Assembly: GCF_050948215.1 (NCBI RefSeq)
Contig: NW_027488634.1
Coordinates: 248,001-312,000 of the forward strand
DNA: 64,000 nucleotides
Reading direction: 5' to 3'
Source of the DNA: Halictus rubicundus
Taxonomy: Eukaryota > Arthropoda > Insecta > Hymenoptera > Halictidae
The position numbers and the translations under genes were made by a program. Shown one piece after another: positions 40,063 through 53,825 of the stretch (its first letter is position 1; the number at the start of each line of letters is the position of its first letter). The notes under the pieces were generated by a model that was not told the origin of the DNA, did no database searches, and was given only the letters and a program-made list of their open reading frames with translations.

Positions 40063-40817
40063 CTCCTCTATCCTATCCTATCCTCTATCCTATCCTATCC
40101 TCTATGCTATCCTCCCTCATTCCTATCCTATCCTCTATCCTATCCTATCCTCTATCCTATACTATCCTCTATCCTATCCTATCCCCTATCCTATCCTATC
40201 CTCTATCCTTTCCTCTATCCTATCCTATCCTCTATCCGATCCTCTATCCTATCCCATCCTCTATCCTATCCTACCCTCTATCCTATCCTATCCTCTATCC
40301 TATCCTATCGTCTATCCTATCCTATCCTATCCTCTATCCGATCCTCTATTCTATCCTATCCTCTATCCTATCCTATACTCTATCCTATCCTATCCTCTAT
40401 CCTATACTAGCCTCTACCTTATCCTATCCTCTATCCTATCCAATTACCTATCCGATCCTCTATCCTATCCTATCCTCTATCAGATCCTCAATCCTATCCT
40501 ATCCTCTATCCTATCCTATCCTCTATCCTATACTTTCCTCAATACTATTATATGCTCTATCCTATCCTATCCTCTATCCTATCCTATCCTCTATCCTATC
40601 CTATCCACTATCCTATCCTATCCTCTATCCTATCCTATCATCTATCCTATCCTATCCTCTATCCTATCCTATCCTCTATCCTATCCTATCGTCTATCCCA
40701 TCCTATCCTCTATCCTATCCTATCCTCTATCCTAACCTATCCTCTATCCTATCGTATCCTGTATCGTATCCTATCCTCTATCCTATCCTCTATAATATCG
40801 TTTACTCTATCATATCC
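40063..40817. repeat. HOR unit 4, truncated at block A
   Basis: Begins like units 1-3 (motif ATG at 40104, attatatgctc at 40552, tactttcctcaat subtype) but stops inside the cassette (40791), after which block A copy 2 begins with the tatacgatcc unit. The same cassette-to-tatacgatcc junction is present inside unit 2 at about 33735 and 35113. Confidence 0.78.
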
Positions 40818-40820
40818 TAT
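40791..40820. repeat. Truncated cassette at left edge of block A copy 2
   Basis: Same break as 33706 and 35084. Here the downstream side continues for 7.6 kb as block A, so the junction is also the duplication edge. Confidence 0.88.
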
Positions 40821-43800
40821 CCTCTATCCTATCCTATCCTCTATACGATCCTATCCTCTATCCTTTCCTCTATCCTATCCTATCCTCCATCCTATCCTAT
40901 CCTGTATCCTGTCCTATCCTCTATCCAATCCTATCCTATATCCTATCGTTTCCTCTATCCTATCCAATCCTCTATCCTATCCTATCCTCTATCCTATCCT
41001 ATCCTCTATCCTATCCGATCCTCTATCCTATCCTATCCTGTATCCTGTCCTATCCTCTATCCTATCCAATCCTCTATCCTATCCTATCCTCTATCCTATC
41101 GTATCCTCTATCCTATCCTATCCTCTATCCTATCCTATCGTCTATCCTATCCTATCCTCTATTCTATCCTATCCTCTATCCTATCGTATCCTCTATCGTA
41201 TCCTATCATCTATCCTATCCTATCCTCTATCCAATCCTCTATCCTATCCTCTATCCTATCGTATCCTCTATCGTATCCTGTCTTCTATCCTATCCTATCC
41301 TCTATCCTATCGTATCCTCTATCCTATCCTATCCTCTATTCTATCCTCTCCTCTATCCTATCCTATCCTCTATCCTATCCTATCCTCTAACCTATCCTAT
41401 CCTCTATTCTATCCTATCCTCTATCCCATCCTATCCTCTATCCTATCCTATCCTCTATCCTATACTATCCTCTATCCTATCCTATCCCCTATCCTATCCT
41501 ATCCTCTATCCTTTCCTCTATCCTATCCTATCCTCTATCCTATCCTATCCTGTATCCGATCCTCTATCCGATCCTCTATCCTATCCTATCCTGTATCCTG
41601 TCCTATCCTCTATCCAATCCTATCCTATATCCTATCCTTTCCTCTATCCTATCCAATCCTCCATCCTATCCTATCCTCTATCCTATCCTATCCTCTATCG
41701 TATCCTAACCTCTATCCTGTCCTATCCTCTATCCTATCGTATCCTCTGTCGTATCCGATCCTCTATCCTATCCTATCCTGTATCCTGTCCTATCCTCTAT
41801 CCTATCCTATCCTCTATCCTATCCTTTCCTCTATCCTATCCAATCCTCTATCCTATCCTATCCTCTATCCTATCCTATCCTCTATCCTATCGTATCCTCT
41901 ATCGTATCCTATCCTCTATCCTATCCTATCCTCTATCCTATCTTATCCTCTATCCTATCCTCTATCCTATCGTATCCTCTATCCTATCCTATCCTCTATC
42001 CTATCCTATCGTCTATCCTATCCTATCCTCTATTCTATCCTATCCTCTATCCTATCGTATCCTCTATCGTATCCTATCATCTATCCTATCCTATCCTCTA
42101 TCCTATCCTCTATCCTATCCTCTATCCTATCCTATCCTCTATCCTATCCTATCCTCTGTCCTATCCTATCCTCTATCCTATCCTATCCTCTATCCGATCC
42201 TCTATCCTATCCTTTCCTCTATCCTATCCAATCCTCTATCCTATCCTATCCTCTATCCTATCCTATCCTCTATCCTATCGTATCCTCTATCGTATCCTAT
42301 CCTCTATCCTATCCTATCCTCTATCCTATCTTATCCTCTATCCTATCCTCTATCCTATCGTATCCTCTATCCTATCCTATCCTCTATCCTATCCTATCCT
42401 CTAACCTATCCTATCCTCTATCCTATCCTATCCTCTATCCCATCCTATCCTCTATCCTATCCTATCCTCTATCCTATACTATCCTCTATTCTATCCTATC
42501 CCCTATCCTATCCTATCCTCTATCCTATCCTATCCTCTATCCTATCCTATCCTCTATCCTATACTATCCTCTATTCTATCCTATCCCCTATCCTATCCTA
42601 TCCTCTATCCTTTCCTCTATCCTATCCTATCCTCTATCCTATCCTATCCTCTATCCTATCCTATCCTCTATACGATCCTATCCTCTATCCTTTCCTCTAT
42701 CCTATCCTATCCTCCATCCTATCCTATCCTGTATCCTGTCCTATCCTCTATCCAATCCTATCCTATATCCTATCGTTTCCTCTATCCTATCCAATCCTCT
42801 ATCCTATCCTATCCTCTATCCTATGCTATCCTCTATCCTATCCGATCCTCTATCCTATCCTATCCTGTATCCTGTCCTATCCTCTATCCTATCCAATCCT
42901 CTATCCTATCCTATCCTCTATCCTATCGTATCCTAAACTCTATCCTGTCCTATCCTCTATCCTATCGTATCCTCTGTCGTATCCGATCCTCTATCCTATC
43001 CTATCCTCTATCCTATCCTATCCTCTATACGATCCTATCCTCTATCCTTTCCTCTATCCTATCCTATCCTCCATCCTATCCTATCCTGTATCCTGTCCTA
43101 TCCTCTATCCAATCCTATCCTATATCCTATCGTTTCCTCTATCCTATCCAATCCTCTATCCTATCCTATCCTCTATCCTATCCTATCCTCTATCCTATCC
43201 GATCCTCTATCCTATCCTATCCTGTATCCTGTCCTATCCTCTATCCTATCCAATCCTCTATCCTATCCTATCCTCTATCCTATCGTATCCTCTATCCTAT
43301 CCTATCCTCTATCCTATCCTATCGTCTATCCTATCCTATCCTCTATTCTATCCTATCCTCTATCCTATCGTATCCTCTATCGTATCCTATCATCTATCCT
43401 ATTCTATCCTCTATCCTATCCTCTATCCTATCCTCTATCCTATCGTATCCTCTATCGTATCCTGTCATCTATCCTATCCTATCCTCTATCCTATCGTATC
43501 CTCTATCCTATCCTATCCTCTATTCTATCCTCTCCTCTATCCTATCCTATCCTCTATCCTATCCTATCCTCTAACCTATCCTATCCTCTATCCTATCCTA
43601 TCCTCTATCCCATCCTATCCTCTATCCTATCCTATCCTCTATCCTATACTATCCTCTATCCTATCCTATCCCCTATCCTATCCTATCCTCTATCCTTTCC
43701 TCTATCCTATCCTATCCTCTATCCTATCCTATCCTCTATCCGATCCTCTATCCGATCCTCTATCCTATCCTATCCTGTATCCTGTCCTATCCTCTATCCA

Positions 43801-46800
43801 ATCCTATCCTATATCCTATCCTTTCCTCTATCCTATCCAATCCTCCATCCTATCCTATCCTCTATCCTATCCTATCCTCTATCGTATCCTAACCTCTATC
43901 CTGTCCTATCCTCTATCCTATCGTATCCTCTGTCGTATCCGATCCTCTATCCTATCCTATCCTGTATCCTGTCCTATCCTCTATCCTATCCTATCCTCTA
44001 TCCTATCCTTTCCTCTATCCTATCCAATCCTCTATCCTATCCTATCCTCTATCCTATCCTATCCTCTATCCTATCGTATCCTCTATCGTATCCTATCCTC
44101 TATCCTATCCTATCCTCTATCCTATCTTATCCTCTATCCTATCCTCTATCCTATCGTATCCTCTATCCTATCCTATCCTCTATCCTATCCTATCCTCTAT
44201 ACGATCCTATCCTCTATCCTTTCCTCTATCCTATCCTATCCTCCATCCTATCCTATCCTGTATCCTGTCCTATCCTCTATCCAATCCTATCCTATATCCT
44301 ATCGTTTCCTCTATCCTATCCAATCCTCTATCCTATCCTATCCTCTATCCTATCCTATCCTCTATCCTATCCGATCCTCTATCCTATCCTATCCTGTATC
44401 CTGTCCTATCCTCTATCCTATCCAATCCTCTATCCTATCCTATCCTCTATCCTATCGTATCCTCTATCCTATCCTATCCTCTATCCTATCCTATCGTCTA
44501 TCCTATCCTATCCTCTATTCTATCCTATCCTCTATCCTATCGTATCCTCTATCGTATCCTATCATCTATCCTATCCTATCCTCTATCCTATCCTCTATCC
44601 TATCCTCTATCCTATCGTATCCTCTATCGTATCCTGTCATCTATCCTATCCTATCCTCTATCCTATCGTATCCTCTATCCTATCCTATCCTCTATTCTAT
44701 CCTCTCCTCTATCCTATCCTATCCTCTATCCTATCCTATCCTCTAACCTATCCTATCCTCTATCCTATCCTATCCTCTATCCCATCCTATCCTCTATCCT
44801 ATCCTATCCTCTATCCTATACTATCCTCTATCCTATCCTATCCCCTATCCTATCCTATCCTCTATCCTTTCCTCTATCCTATCCTATCCTCTATCCTATC
44901 CTATCCTCTATCCGATCCTCTATCCGATCCTCTATCCTATCCTATCCTGTATCCTGTCCTATCCTCTATCCAATCCTATCCTATATCCTATCCTTTCCTC
45001 TATCCTATCCAATCCTCCATCCTATCCTATCCTCTATCCTATCCTATCCTCTATCGTATCCTAACCTCTATCCTGTCCTATCCTCTATCCTATCGTATCC
45101 TCTGTCGTTTCCGATCCTCTATCCTATCCTATCCTGTATCCTGTCCTATCCTCTATCCTATCCTATCCTCTATCCTATCCTTTCCTCTATCCTATCCAAT
45201 CCTCTATCCTATCCTATCCTCTATCCTATCCTATCCTCTATCCTATCCTATCCTCTATCCTATCCTATCGTCTATCCTATCCTATCCTCTATTCTATCCT
45301 ATCCTCTATCCTATCGTATCCTCTATCGTATCCTATCATCTATCCTATCCTATCCTCTATCCTATCCTCTATCCTATCCTCTATCCTATCGTATCCTCTA
45401 TCGTATCCTGTCATCTATCCTATCCTATCCTCTATCCTATCGTATCCTCTATCCTATCCTATCCTCTATTCTATCCTCTCCTCTATCCTATCCTATCCTC
45501 TATCCTATCCTATCCTCTAACCTATCCTATCCTCTATCCTATCCTATCCTCTATCCCATCCTATCCTCTATCCTATCCTATCCTCTATCCTATACTATCC
45601 TCTATCCTATCCTATCCCCTATCCTATCCTATCCTCTATCCTTTCCTCTATCCTATCCTATCCTCTATCCTATCCTATCCTCTATCCGATCCTCTATCCG
45701 ATCCTCTATCCTATCCTATCCTGTATCCTGTCCTATCCTCTATCCAATCCTATCCTATATCCTATCCTTTCCTCTATCCTATCCAATCCTCCATCCTATC
45801 CTATCCTCTATCCTATCCTATCCTCTATCGTATCCTAACCTCTATCCTGTCCTATCCTCCATCCTATCCTATCCTGTATCCTGTCCTATCCTCTATCCAA
45901 TCCTATCCTATATCCTATCGTTTCCTCTATCCTATCCAATCCTCTATCCTATCCTATCCTCTATCCTATCCTATCCTCTATCCTATCCGATCCTCTATCC
46001 TATCCTATCCTGTATCCTGTCCTATCCTCTATCCTATCCAATCCTCTATCCTATCCTATCCTCTATCCTATCGTATCCTCTATCCTATCCTATCCTCTAT
46101 CCTATCCTATCGTCTATCCTATCCTATCCTCTATTCTATCCTATCCTCTATCCTATCGTATCCTCTATCGTATCCTATCATCTATCCTATCCTATCCTCT
46201 ATCCTATCCTCTATCCTATCCTCTATCCTATCGTATCCTCTATCGTATCCTGTCATCTATCCTATCCTATCCTCTATCCTATCGTATCCTCTATCCTATC
46301 CTATCCTCTATTCTATCCTCTCCTCTATCCTATCCTATCCTCTATCCTATCCTATCCTCTAACCTATCCTATCCTCTATCCTATCCTATCCTCTATCCCA
46401 TCCTATCCTCTATCCTATCCTATCCTCTATCCTATACTATCCTCTATCCTATCCTATCCCCTATCCTATCCTATCCTCTATCCTTTCCTCTATCCTATCC
46501 TATCCTCTATCCTATCCTATCCTCTATCCGATCCTCTATCCGATCCTCTATCCTATCCTATCCTGTATCCTGTCCTATCCTCTATCCAATCCTATCCTAT
46601 ATCCTATCCTTTCCTCTATCCTATCCAATCCTCCATCCTATCCTATCCTCTATCCTATCCTATCCTCTATCGTATCCTAACCTCTATCCTGTCCTATCCT
46701 CTATCCTATCGTATCCTCTGTCGTTTCCGATCCTCTATCCTATCCTATCCTGTATCCTGTCCTATCCTTTATCCTATCCTATCCTCTATCCTATCCTTTC

Positions 46801-48431
46801 CTCTATCCTATCCAATCCTCTATCCTATCCTATCCTCTATCCTATCCTATCCTCTATCCTATCGTATCCTCTATCGTATCCTATCCTCTATCCTATCCTA
46901 TCCTCTATCCTATCTTATCCTCTATCCTATCCTCTATCCTATCGTATCCTCTATCCTATCCTATCCTCTATCCTATCCTATCGTCTATCCTATCCTATCC
47001 TCTATTCTATCCTATCCTCTATCCTATCGTATCCTCTATCGTATCCTATCATCTATCCTATCCTATCCTCTATCCTATCCTCTATCCTATCCTCTATCCT
47101 ATCCTATCCTCTATCCTATCCTATCCTCTGTCCTATCCTATCCTCTATCCTATCCTATCCTCTATCCGATCCTCTATCCTATCCTTTCCTCTATCCTATC
47201 CAATCCTCTATCCTATCCTATCCTCTATCCTATCCTATCCTCTATCCTATCGTATCCTCTATCGTATCCTATCCTCTATCCTATCCTATCCTCTATCCTA
47301 TCTTATCCTCTATCCTATCCTCTATCCTATCGTATCCTCTATCCTATCCTATCCTCTATCCTATCCTATCCTCTAACCTATCCTATCCTCTATCCTATCC
47401 TATCCTCTATCCCATCCTATCCTCTATCCTATCCTATCCTCTATCCTATACTATCCTCTATTCTATCCTATCCCCTACCCTATCCTATCCTCTATCCTAT
47501 CCTATCCTCTATCCTATCCTATCCTCTATCCTATACTATCCTCTATTCTATCCTATCCCCTATCCTATCCTATCCTCTATCCTTTCCTCTATCCTATCCT
47601 ATCCTCTATCCTATCCTATCCTCTATCCTATCCTATCCTCTATACGATCCTATCCTCTATCCTTTCCTCTATCCTATCCTATCCTCCATCCTATCCTATC
47701 CTGTATCCTGTCCTATCCTCTATCCAATCCTATCCTATATCCTATCGTTTCCTCTATCCTATCCAATCCTCTATCCTATCCTATCCTCTATCCTATGCTA
47801 TCCTCTATCCTATCCGATCCTCTATCCTATCCTATCCTGTATCCTGTCCTATCCTCTATCCTATCCAATCCTCTATCCTATCCTATCCTCTATCCTATCG
47901 TATCCTCTATCCTATCCTATCCTCTATCCTATCCTATCGTCTATCCTATCCTATCCTCTATTCTATCCTATCCTATATCCTATCGTATCCTCTATCGTAT
48001 CCTATCATCTATCCTATCCTATCCTCTATCCTATCCTCTATCCTATCCTCTATCCTATCGTATCCTCTATCGTATCCTGTCATCTATCCTATCCTATCCT
48101 CTATCCTATCCTATCCTCTATCCTATCCTATCCTCTATCCTATCCTCTCCTCTATCCTATCCTATCCTCTATCCTATCCTACCCTCTGTCCTATCCTATC
48201 CTCTATCCTATCCTATCTTCTATCCTCTATCCTATCCTATCCCCTATCCTATCCTATCCTCTATCCGATCCTCTATCCTAGCCTATCCTCTATTATATCC
48301 TATCCTCTATCCTATCCTATCCTCTATCCTATCCTATCCTCTATCCTATCGTATCCTCTATCGTATCCTATCATCTATCCTATCCTATCCTCTATCCTAT
48401 CCTCTATCCTATCGTATCCTCTATCGTATCC
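40818..48431. repeat. Block A, copy 2 (7.6-kb duplicated block)
   Basis: Partner of 15478-23091 at +25,340 bp. The ctctattctatcc marks fall at 41157, 42028, 43341, 44513, 45287, 46129, 47000 and 47956. Left flank is the truncated cassette of HOR unit 4, right flank is a tatcatctatcc unit where copy 1 has a ccgatcc unit, so both edges are junctions in at least one copy. Only isolated base differences from copy 1 were seen. Confidence 0.88.
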
Positions 48432-48755
48432 TATCATCTATCCTATCCTATCCTCTATCCTATCCTATCCTCTATCCTATCCTATCCTCTATCCTATCCT
48501 CTCCTCTATCCTATCCTATCCTCTATCCTATCCTATCCTCTATCCTATACTCTCCTCTATCCTATCCTATCCTCTATCCTATCCTATCCTCTATCCTATC
48601 CTATCCTCTATCCTATCCTATCCTATCCTCTATCCTATCCTCTATCCTATCCTCTAGCCTATCCTCTATCCTATCCTCTATCCTATCCTATCCTCTATCC
48701 TATCCTCTATCCTACCCTCTATCCTATCCTCTATCCTATCCTCTATCCTATCCTC

Positions 48756-48884
48756 TACAATATCGTTTACTCTCTCATATCCTATCCTCTATCCTATAAT
48801 ATCATCTATCCTATTCTATCCTCTATCCTATAATATCATCTATCCTATTCTATCCTCTATCCTATCCTCTATCATATCCAATCC
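48756..48884. repeat. Extended cassette (129 bp)
   Basis: Partner of 25322 with the same tacaatatcg start and the same 34-bp internal doubling. Confidence 0.88.
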
Positions 48885-48992
48885 TCTATCGTATCCTCTA
48901 TCCTATCCTATCCTCTATCCTCTATCCTGTACCCTCTTTCCTATCCTATCCTCTATCCTATCCTATCCTCTATCCTATCCTATCCTCTATCC

Positions 48993-49083
48993 TATAATAT
49001 CATCTATCCTATTCTATCCTCTATCCTATAATATCATCTATCCTATTCTATCCTCTATCCTATCCTCTATCATATCCAATCCT
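48993..49083. repeat. Partial cassette without the gtttac half
   Basis: Partner of 25559; preceded by cctgtaccctctttcc, where the other copy has cctctaccctctttcc. Confidence 0.85.
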
Positions 49084-49561
49084 CTATCGTATCCTCTATC
49101 CTATCCTATCCTCTATCCTCTATCCTCTACCCTCTTTCCTATCCTATCCTCTATCCTATCCTATCCTCTATCCTATCCTATCCTCTATCCTATCCTATCC
49201 TCTATCCTATCCTATCCTCTATCCTATCCTATCCTCTATCCTATCCTATCCTCTATCCTATCCTATCCTCTATCCTATCCTATCCTCTATCCTATCCTAT
49301 CCTCTATCGTATCCTATCCTCTATCCTATCCTATCCTCTATAATAACCGATCCTCTATCCTATCCTATCCTGTATCCTGTCCTATCCTCTATCCTATCCT
49401 ATCCTCTATCCTATCCTTTCCTCTATCCTATCCAATCCTCTATCCTATCCTATCCTCTATCTTATCGTATCCTCTATTGTATCCTATCCTCTATCCTATC
49501 CTATCCTCTATCGTACCCTCTATCCTATCCTCTATCCTATCCTATCCTCTATCCTATCCTC

Positions 49562-49656
49562 TATAATATCGTTTACTCTATCATATCCTATCCTCTATCC
49601 TATAATATCATCTATCCTATTCTGTCCCCTATCCTATCCTCTATCATATCCAATCC
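49562..49656. repeat. 95-bp cassette, ctgtcccc subtype
   Basis: Third member of the ctgtcccc subtype (379, 26094). Confidence 0.9.
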
Positions 49657-50079
49657 TCTATCGTATCCTCTATCCTATCCTACCCTCTTTCCTATCCTAT
49701 CCTCTTTCCTATCCTATCCTCTATCCTTTCCTCTATCCTATCCTATCCTCTATCCTATCCTATCCTCTATCCGATCCTCTATCCTATCTTATCCTGTATC
49801 CTGTCCTATCCTCTATCCTATCCTATCCTCTATCCTATCCTTTCCTCTATCCAATCCTATCCTATATCCTATCCTTTCCTCTATCCTATCCAATCCTCTA
49901 TCCTATCCTATCCTCTATCCTATCCTATCCTCTATCCCATCCTATCCTCTATCCTATCCTATCCTCTATCCTATCCTATCCTCTATCCTATCCTATCCTC
50001 TATCCTATCCTATCCTCTATACTATCCTATCCTCTATCCTATCCTCTATCCTATCCTATCCTCTACCCTATCCTATCCT

Positions 50080-50163
50080 CTATCCTATCCTCTATCCTAT
50101 CCTCTATTCTATCCTCTATCCTATCCTCTATCCTATCCTCTATCCTATCCTCTATCCTATCCT
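50080..50163. repeat. 12-bp sub-array, 7 units
   Basis: Counterpart of 931 with one unit fewer; follows a ctaccctatcc unit directly. Confidence 0.88.
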
Positions 50164-50431
50164 CTCCTCTATCCTATCCTATCCTCTATCCTATCCTATC
50201 CTCTATGCTATCCTACCCTCTTTCCTATCCTATCCTCTATCGTATCCTAACCTCTATCCTGTCCTATCCTCTTTCCTATCGTATCCTCTATCGTATCCTA
50301 TCCTCTATCCTATCCTATCCTCTATCCTATCCTATCCTCTATCCTATCCTATCCTCTATACTATCCTATCCTCTATCCTATCCTCTATCCTATCCTATCC
50401 TCTATCCTATCCTATCCTCTATCCTATCCTC

Positions 50432-50526
50432 TATAATATCGTTTACTCTATCATATCCTATCCTCTATCCTATAATATCATCTATCCTATTCTATCCTCT
50501 ATCCTATCCTCTATCATATCCAATCC
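50432..50526. repeat. 95-bp cassette, cgtatcc-flank subtype
   Basis: Matches 1295 at +49,137; 227 bp after the motif ATG at 50205, the same spacing as at 1068. Confidence 0.9.
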
Positions 50527-51851
50527 TCTATCGTATCCTCTATCCTATCGTATCCTCTATCCTATCCTATCCTCTATTCTATCCTCTCCTCTATCCTATC
50601 CTATCCTCTATCCTATCCTATCCTCTAACCTATCCTATCCTCTATCCTATCCTATCCTCTATCCCATCCTATCCTCTATCCTATCCTATCCTCTATCCTA
50701 TACTATCCTCTATCCTATCCTATCCCCTATCCTATCCTATCCTCTATCCTTTCCTCTATCCTATCCTATCCTCTATCCTATCCTATCCTCTATCCGATCC
50801 TCTATCCGATCCTCTATCCTATCCTATCCTGTATCCTGTCCTATCCTCTATCCAATCCTATCCTATATCCTATCCTTTCCTCTATCCTATCCAATCCTCC
50901 ATCCTATCCTATCCTCTATCCTATCCTATCCTCTATCGTATCCTAACCTCTATCCTGTCCTATCCTCTATCCTATCGTATCCTCTATCGTATCCGATCCT
51001 CTATCCTATCCTATCCTGTATCCTGTCCTATCCTCTATCCTATCCTATCCTCTATCCTATCCTTTCCTCTATCCTATCCAATCCTCTATCCTATCCTATC
51101 CTCTATCCTATCCTATCCTCTATCCTATCGTATCCTCTATCGTATCCTATCCTCTATCCTATCCTATCCTCTATCCTATCTTATCCTCTATCCTATCCTA
51201 TCCTCTATCCTATCCTATCCTCTATCTTATCCTCTATCCTATCCTCTATCCTAGCCTCTATCCTATCCTCTATCCTATCCTCTCCTCTATCCTATCCTAT
51301 CCTCTATCCTATCCTATCCTCTATGCTATCCTACCCTCTTTCCTATCCTATCCTCTATCCTATCCTTTCTTCTATCCTATCCAATCCTCTATCCTATCCT
51401 ATCCTCTATCCTATACTATCCTCTATCCTATCCTATCCTCTATCCTATCCTATCCTCTATCGTTTCCTCTATCCTATCCTATAGTCTATACTATCCTATC
51501 CTCTGTCCGATCCTCTATCCGATCCTCTATCCTATCCTATCCTGTATCCTGTCCTATACACTATCCAATCCTATCCTATATCCTATCCTTTCCTCTATCC
51601 TATCCTATCCTCTATCCTATCCTATCCGCTATCGTTTCCTCTATCCTATCCTATCCTCTATACTATCCTATCCTCTGTCCGATCCTCTATCCGATCCTCT
51701 ATCCTATCCTATCCTGTATCCTGTCCTATCCTCTATCCAATCCTATCCTATATCCTATCCTTTCCTCTATCCTATCCAATCCTCTTTCCTATCCTATCCT
51801 ATATACTATCCTATCCTCTATCCTATCCTATCCTCTATCGTATCCTATCCT

Positions 51852-51886
51852 CTATCCTCTATCCTCTATCCTCTATCCTCTATCCT
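51852..51886. repeat. 7-bp sub-array, 5 units
   Basis: Counterpart of 28193 at +23,659; a tatactatcc unit just downstream (about 51910) is specific to this copy. Confidence 0.93.
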
Positions 51887-52117
51887 CTATCCTATCCTAT
51901 CCTCTATCCTATACTATCCTCTATCCTATCCTATCCTCTATCCTATCCTATCTTCTATCCTATCCTATCCTCTATCCCATCCTATCCTCTATCCTATCCT
52001 ATCCTCTATCCTATACTATCCTCTATCCTATCCTATCCCCTATCCTATCCTATCCTCTATCCTTTCCTCTATCCTATCCTATCCTCTATCCTATCCTATC
52101 CTCTATCCGATCCTCTA

Positions 52118-52491
52118 TCCGATCCTCTATCCTATCCTATCCTGTATCCTGTCCTATCCTCTATCCAATCCTATCCTATATCCTATCCTTTCCTCTATCT
52201 TATCCAATCCTCCATCCTATCCTATCCTCTATCCTATCCTATCCTCTATCGTATCCTAACCTCTATCCTGTCCTATCCTCTATCCTATCGTATCCTCTAT
52301 CGTATCCGATCCTCTATCCTATCCTATCCTGTATCCTGTCCTATCCTCTATCCAATCCTATCCTATATCCTATCCTTTCCTCTATCCTATCCAATCCTCC
52401 ATCCTATCCTATCCTCTATCCTATCCTATCCTCTATCGTATCCTAACCTCTATCCTGTCCTATCCTCTATCCTATCGTATCCTCTATCGTA
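52118..52491. repeat. 187-bp tandem doubling
   Basis: aatcctccatcc at 52206 and 52393; the first is preceded by a copy-specific tcttatcc. Confidence 0.85.
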
Positions 52492-53351
52492 TCCGATCCT
52501 CTATCCTATCCTATCCTGTATCCTGTCCTATCCTCTATCCTATCCTATCCTCTATCCTATCCTTTCCTCTATCCTATCCAATCCTCTATCCTATCCTATC
52601 CTCTATCCTATCCTATCCTCTATCCTATCGTATCCTCTATCGTATCCTATCCTCTATCCTATCCTATCCTCTATCCTATCTTATCCTCTATCCTATCCTA
52701 TCCTCTATCCTATCCTATCCTCTATCTTATCCTCTATCCTATCCTCTATCCTAGCCTCTATCCTATCCTCTATCCTATCCTCTCCTCTATCCTATCCTAT
52801 CCTCTATCCTATCCTATCCTCTATGCTATCCTACCCTCTTTCCTATCCTATCCTCTATCCTATCCTTTCTTCTATCCTATCCAATCCTCTATCCTATCCT
52901 ATCCTCTATCCTATACTATCCTCTATCCTATCCTATCATCTATCCTATCCTATCCTCTATCGTTTCCTCTATCCTATCCTATAGTCTATACTATCCTATC
53001 CTCTGTCCGATCCTCTATCCGATCCTCTATCCTATCCTATCCTGTATCCTGTCCTATACACTATCCAATCCTATCCTATATCCTATCCTTTCCTCTATCC
53101 TATCCTATCCTCTATCCTATCCTATCCTCTATCGTTTCCTCTATCCTATCCTATCCTCTATACTATCCTATCCTCTGTCCGATCCTCTATCCGATCCTCT
53201 ATCCTATCCTATCCTGTATCCTGTCCTATCCTCTATCCAATCCTATCCTATATCCTATCCTTTCCTCTATCCTATCCAAACCTCTTTCCTATCCTATCCT
53301 ATATACTATCCTATCCTCTATCCTATCCTATCCTCTATCGTATCCTATCCT

Positions 53352-53372
53352 CTATCCTCTATCCTCTATCCT
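53352..53372. repeat. 7-bp sub-array, 3 units
   Basis: Shortest sub-array; two units (14 bp) fewer than its counterpart at 29693. Confidence 0.92.
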
Positions 53373-53729
53373 CTATCCTATCCTATCCTCTATCCTATCC
53401 TATCCTCTATCCTATCCTATCCTCTATCCTATCCTATCTTCTATCCTATCCTATCCTCTATCCTATCCTATCCGATATCCTATCCTATCCTCTATCCTAT
53501 CCTATCCTCTATCCTATCCTATCCTCTATCCTATCCTATCCTCTATCATATGCTATCGTCTATCCTATCCTATCCTCTATCCTATCCTATCCTCTATCCT
53601 ATCCTATCCTCTATCCTATCCTATCCTCTATCCCATCCTATCCTCTATCCTATCCTATCCTCTATCCTATCCTATCCTCTATCCTATCCTATCCTCTATC
53701 CTATCCTATCCGCTATCCTATCCTATCCT

Positions 53730-53825
53730 CTATCCTATCCTCTATCCTATCCTCTATCCTATCCTCTATCCTATCCTCTATCCTATCCTCTATCCTATCC
53801 TCTATCCTATCCTCTATCCTATCCT
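53730..53825. repeat. 12-bp sub-array, 8 units
   Basis: One unit fewer than its counterpart at 30068, which changes the pair offset from 23,662 to 23,650. Confidence 0.92.

Larger units (their letters stand above)
48432..50079. repeat. Mixed segment, copy of about 24990-26600
   Basis: Carries the extended cassette (48756), a partial one (48993), a full one with the ctgtcccc variant (49562), the tataataaccgatcc unit (49339) and the ctattgtatcc unit (about 49472). The same series occurs near 24990-26600 and, without its left part, at 156-880. One tacgtaccc-like unit seen as gtaccctc (about 49514) is shared by all three. Confidence 0.75.
50164..53729. repeat. 1.9-kb-type units, copy of about 26600-30067
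   Basis: Single cassette-bearing unit (motif ATG 50205, cassette 50432), then tatgctatcctacc motifs at 51323 and 52823, a 187-bp doubling (52206 / 52393), and 7-bp sub-arrays at 51852 and 53352. Copy-specific changes include a tccgctatcg unit near 51627 and a tcttatccaatcc unit near 52198. The open frame 50205-51254 translates the same as 2989-4038, 47.2 kb away. Confidence 0.8.

Noticed and set aside
40552..42936. 794-codon open frame crossing the left edge of block A
   Set aside because: The frame passes through a duplication junction without a break, which a real gene would not be expected to do; it only reflects the rarity of stops in the repeat.
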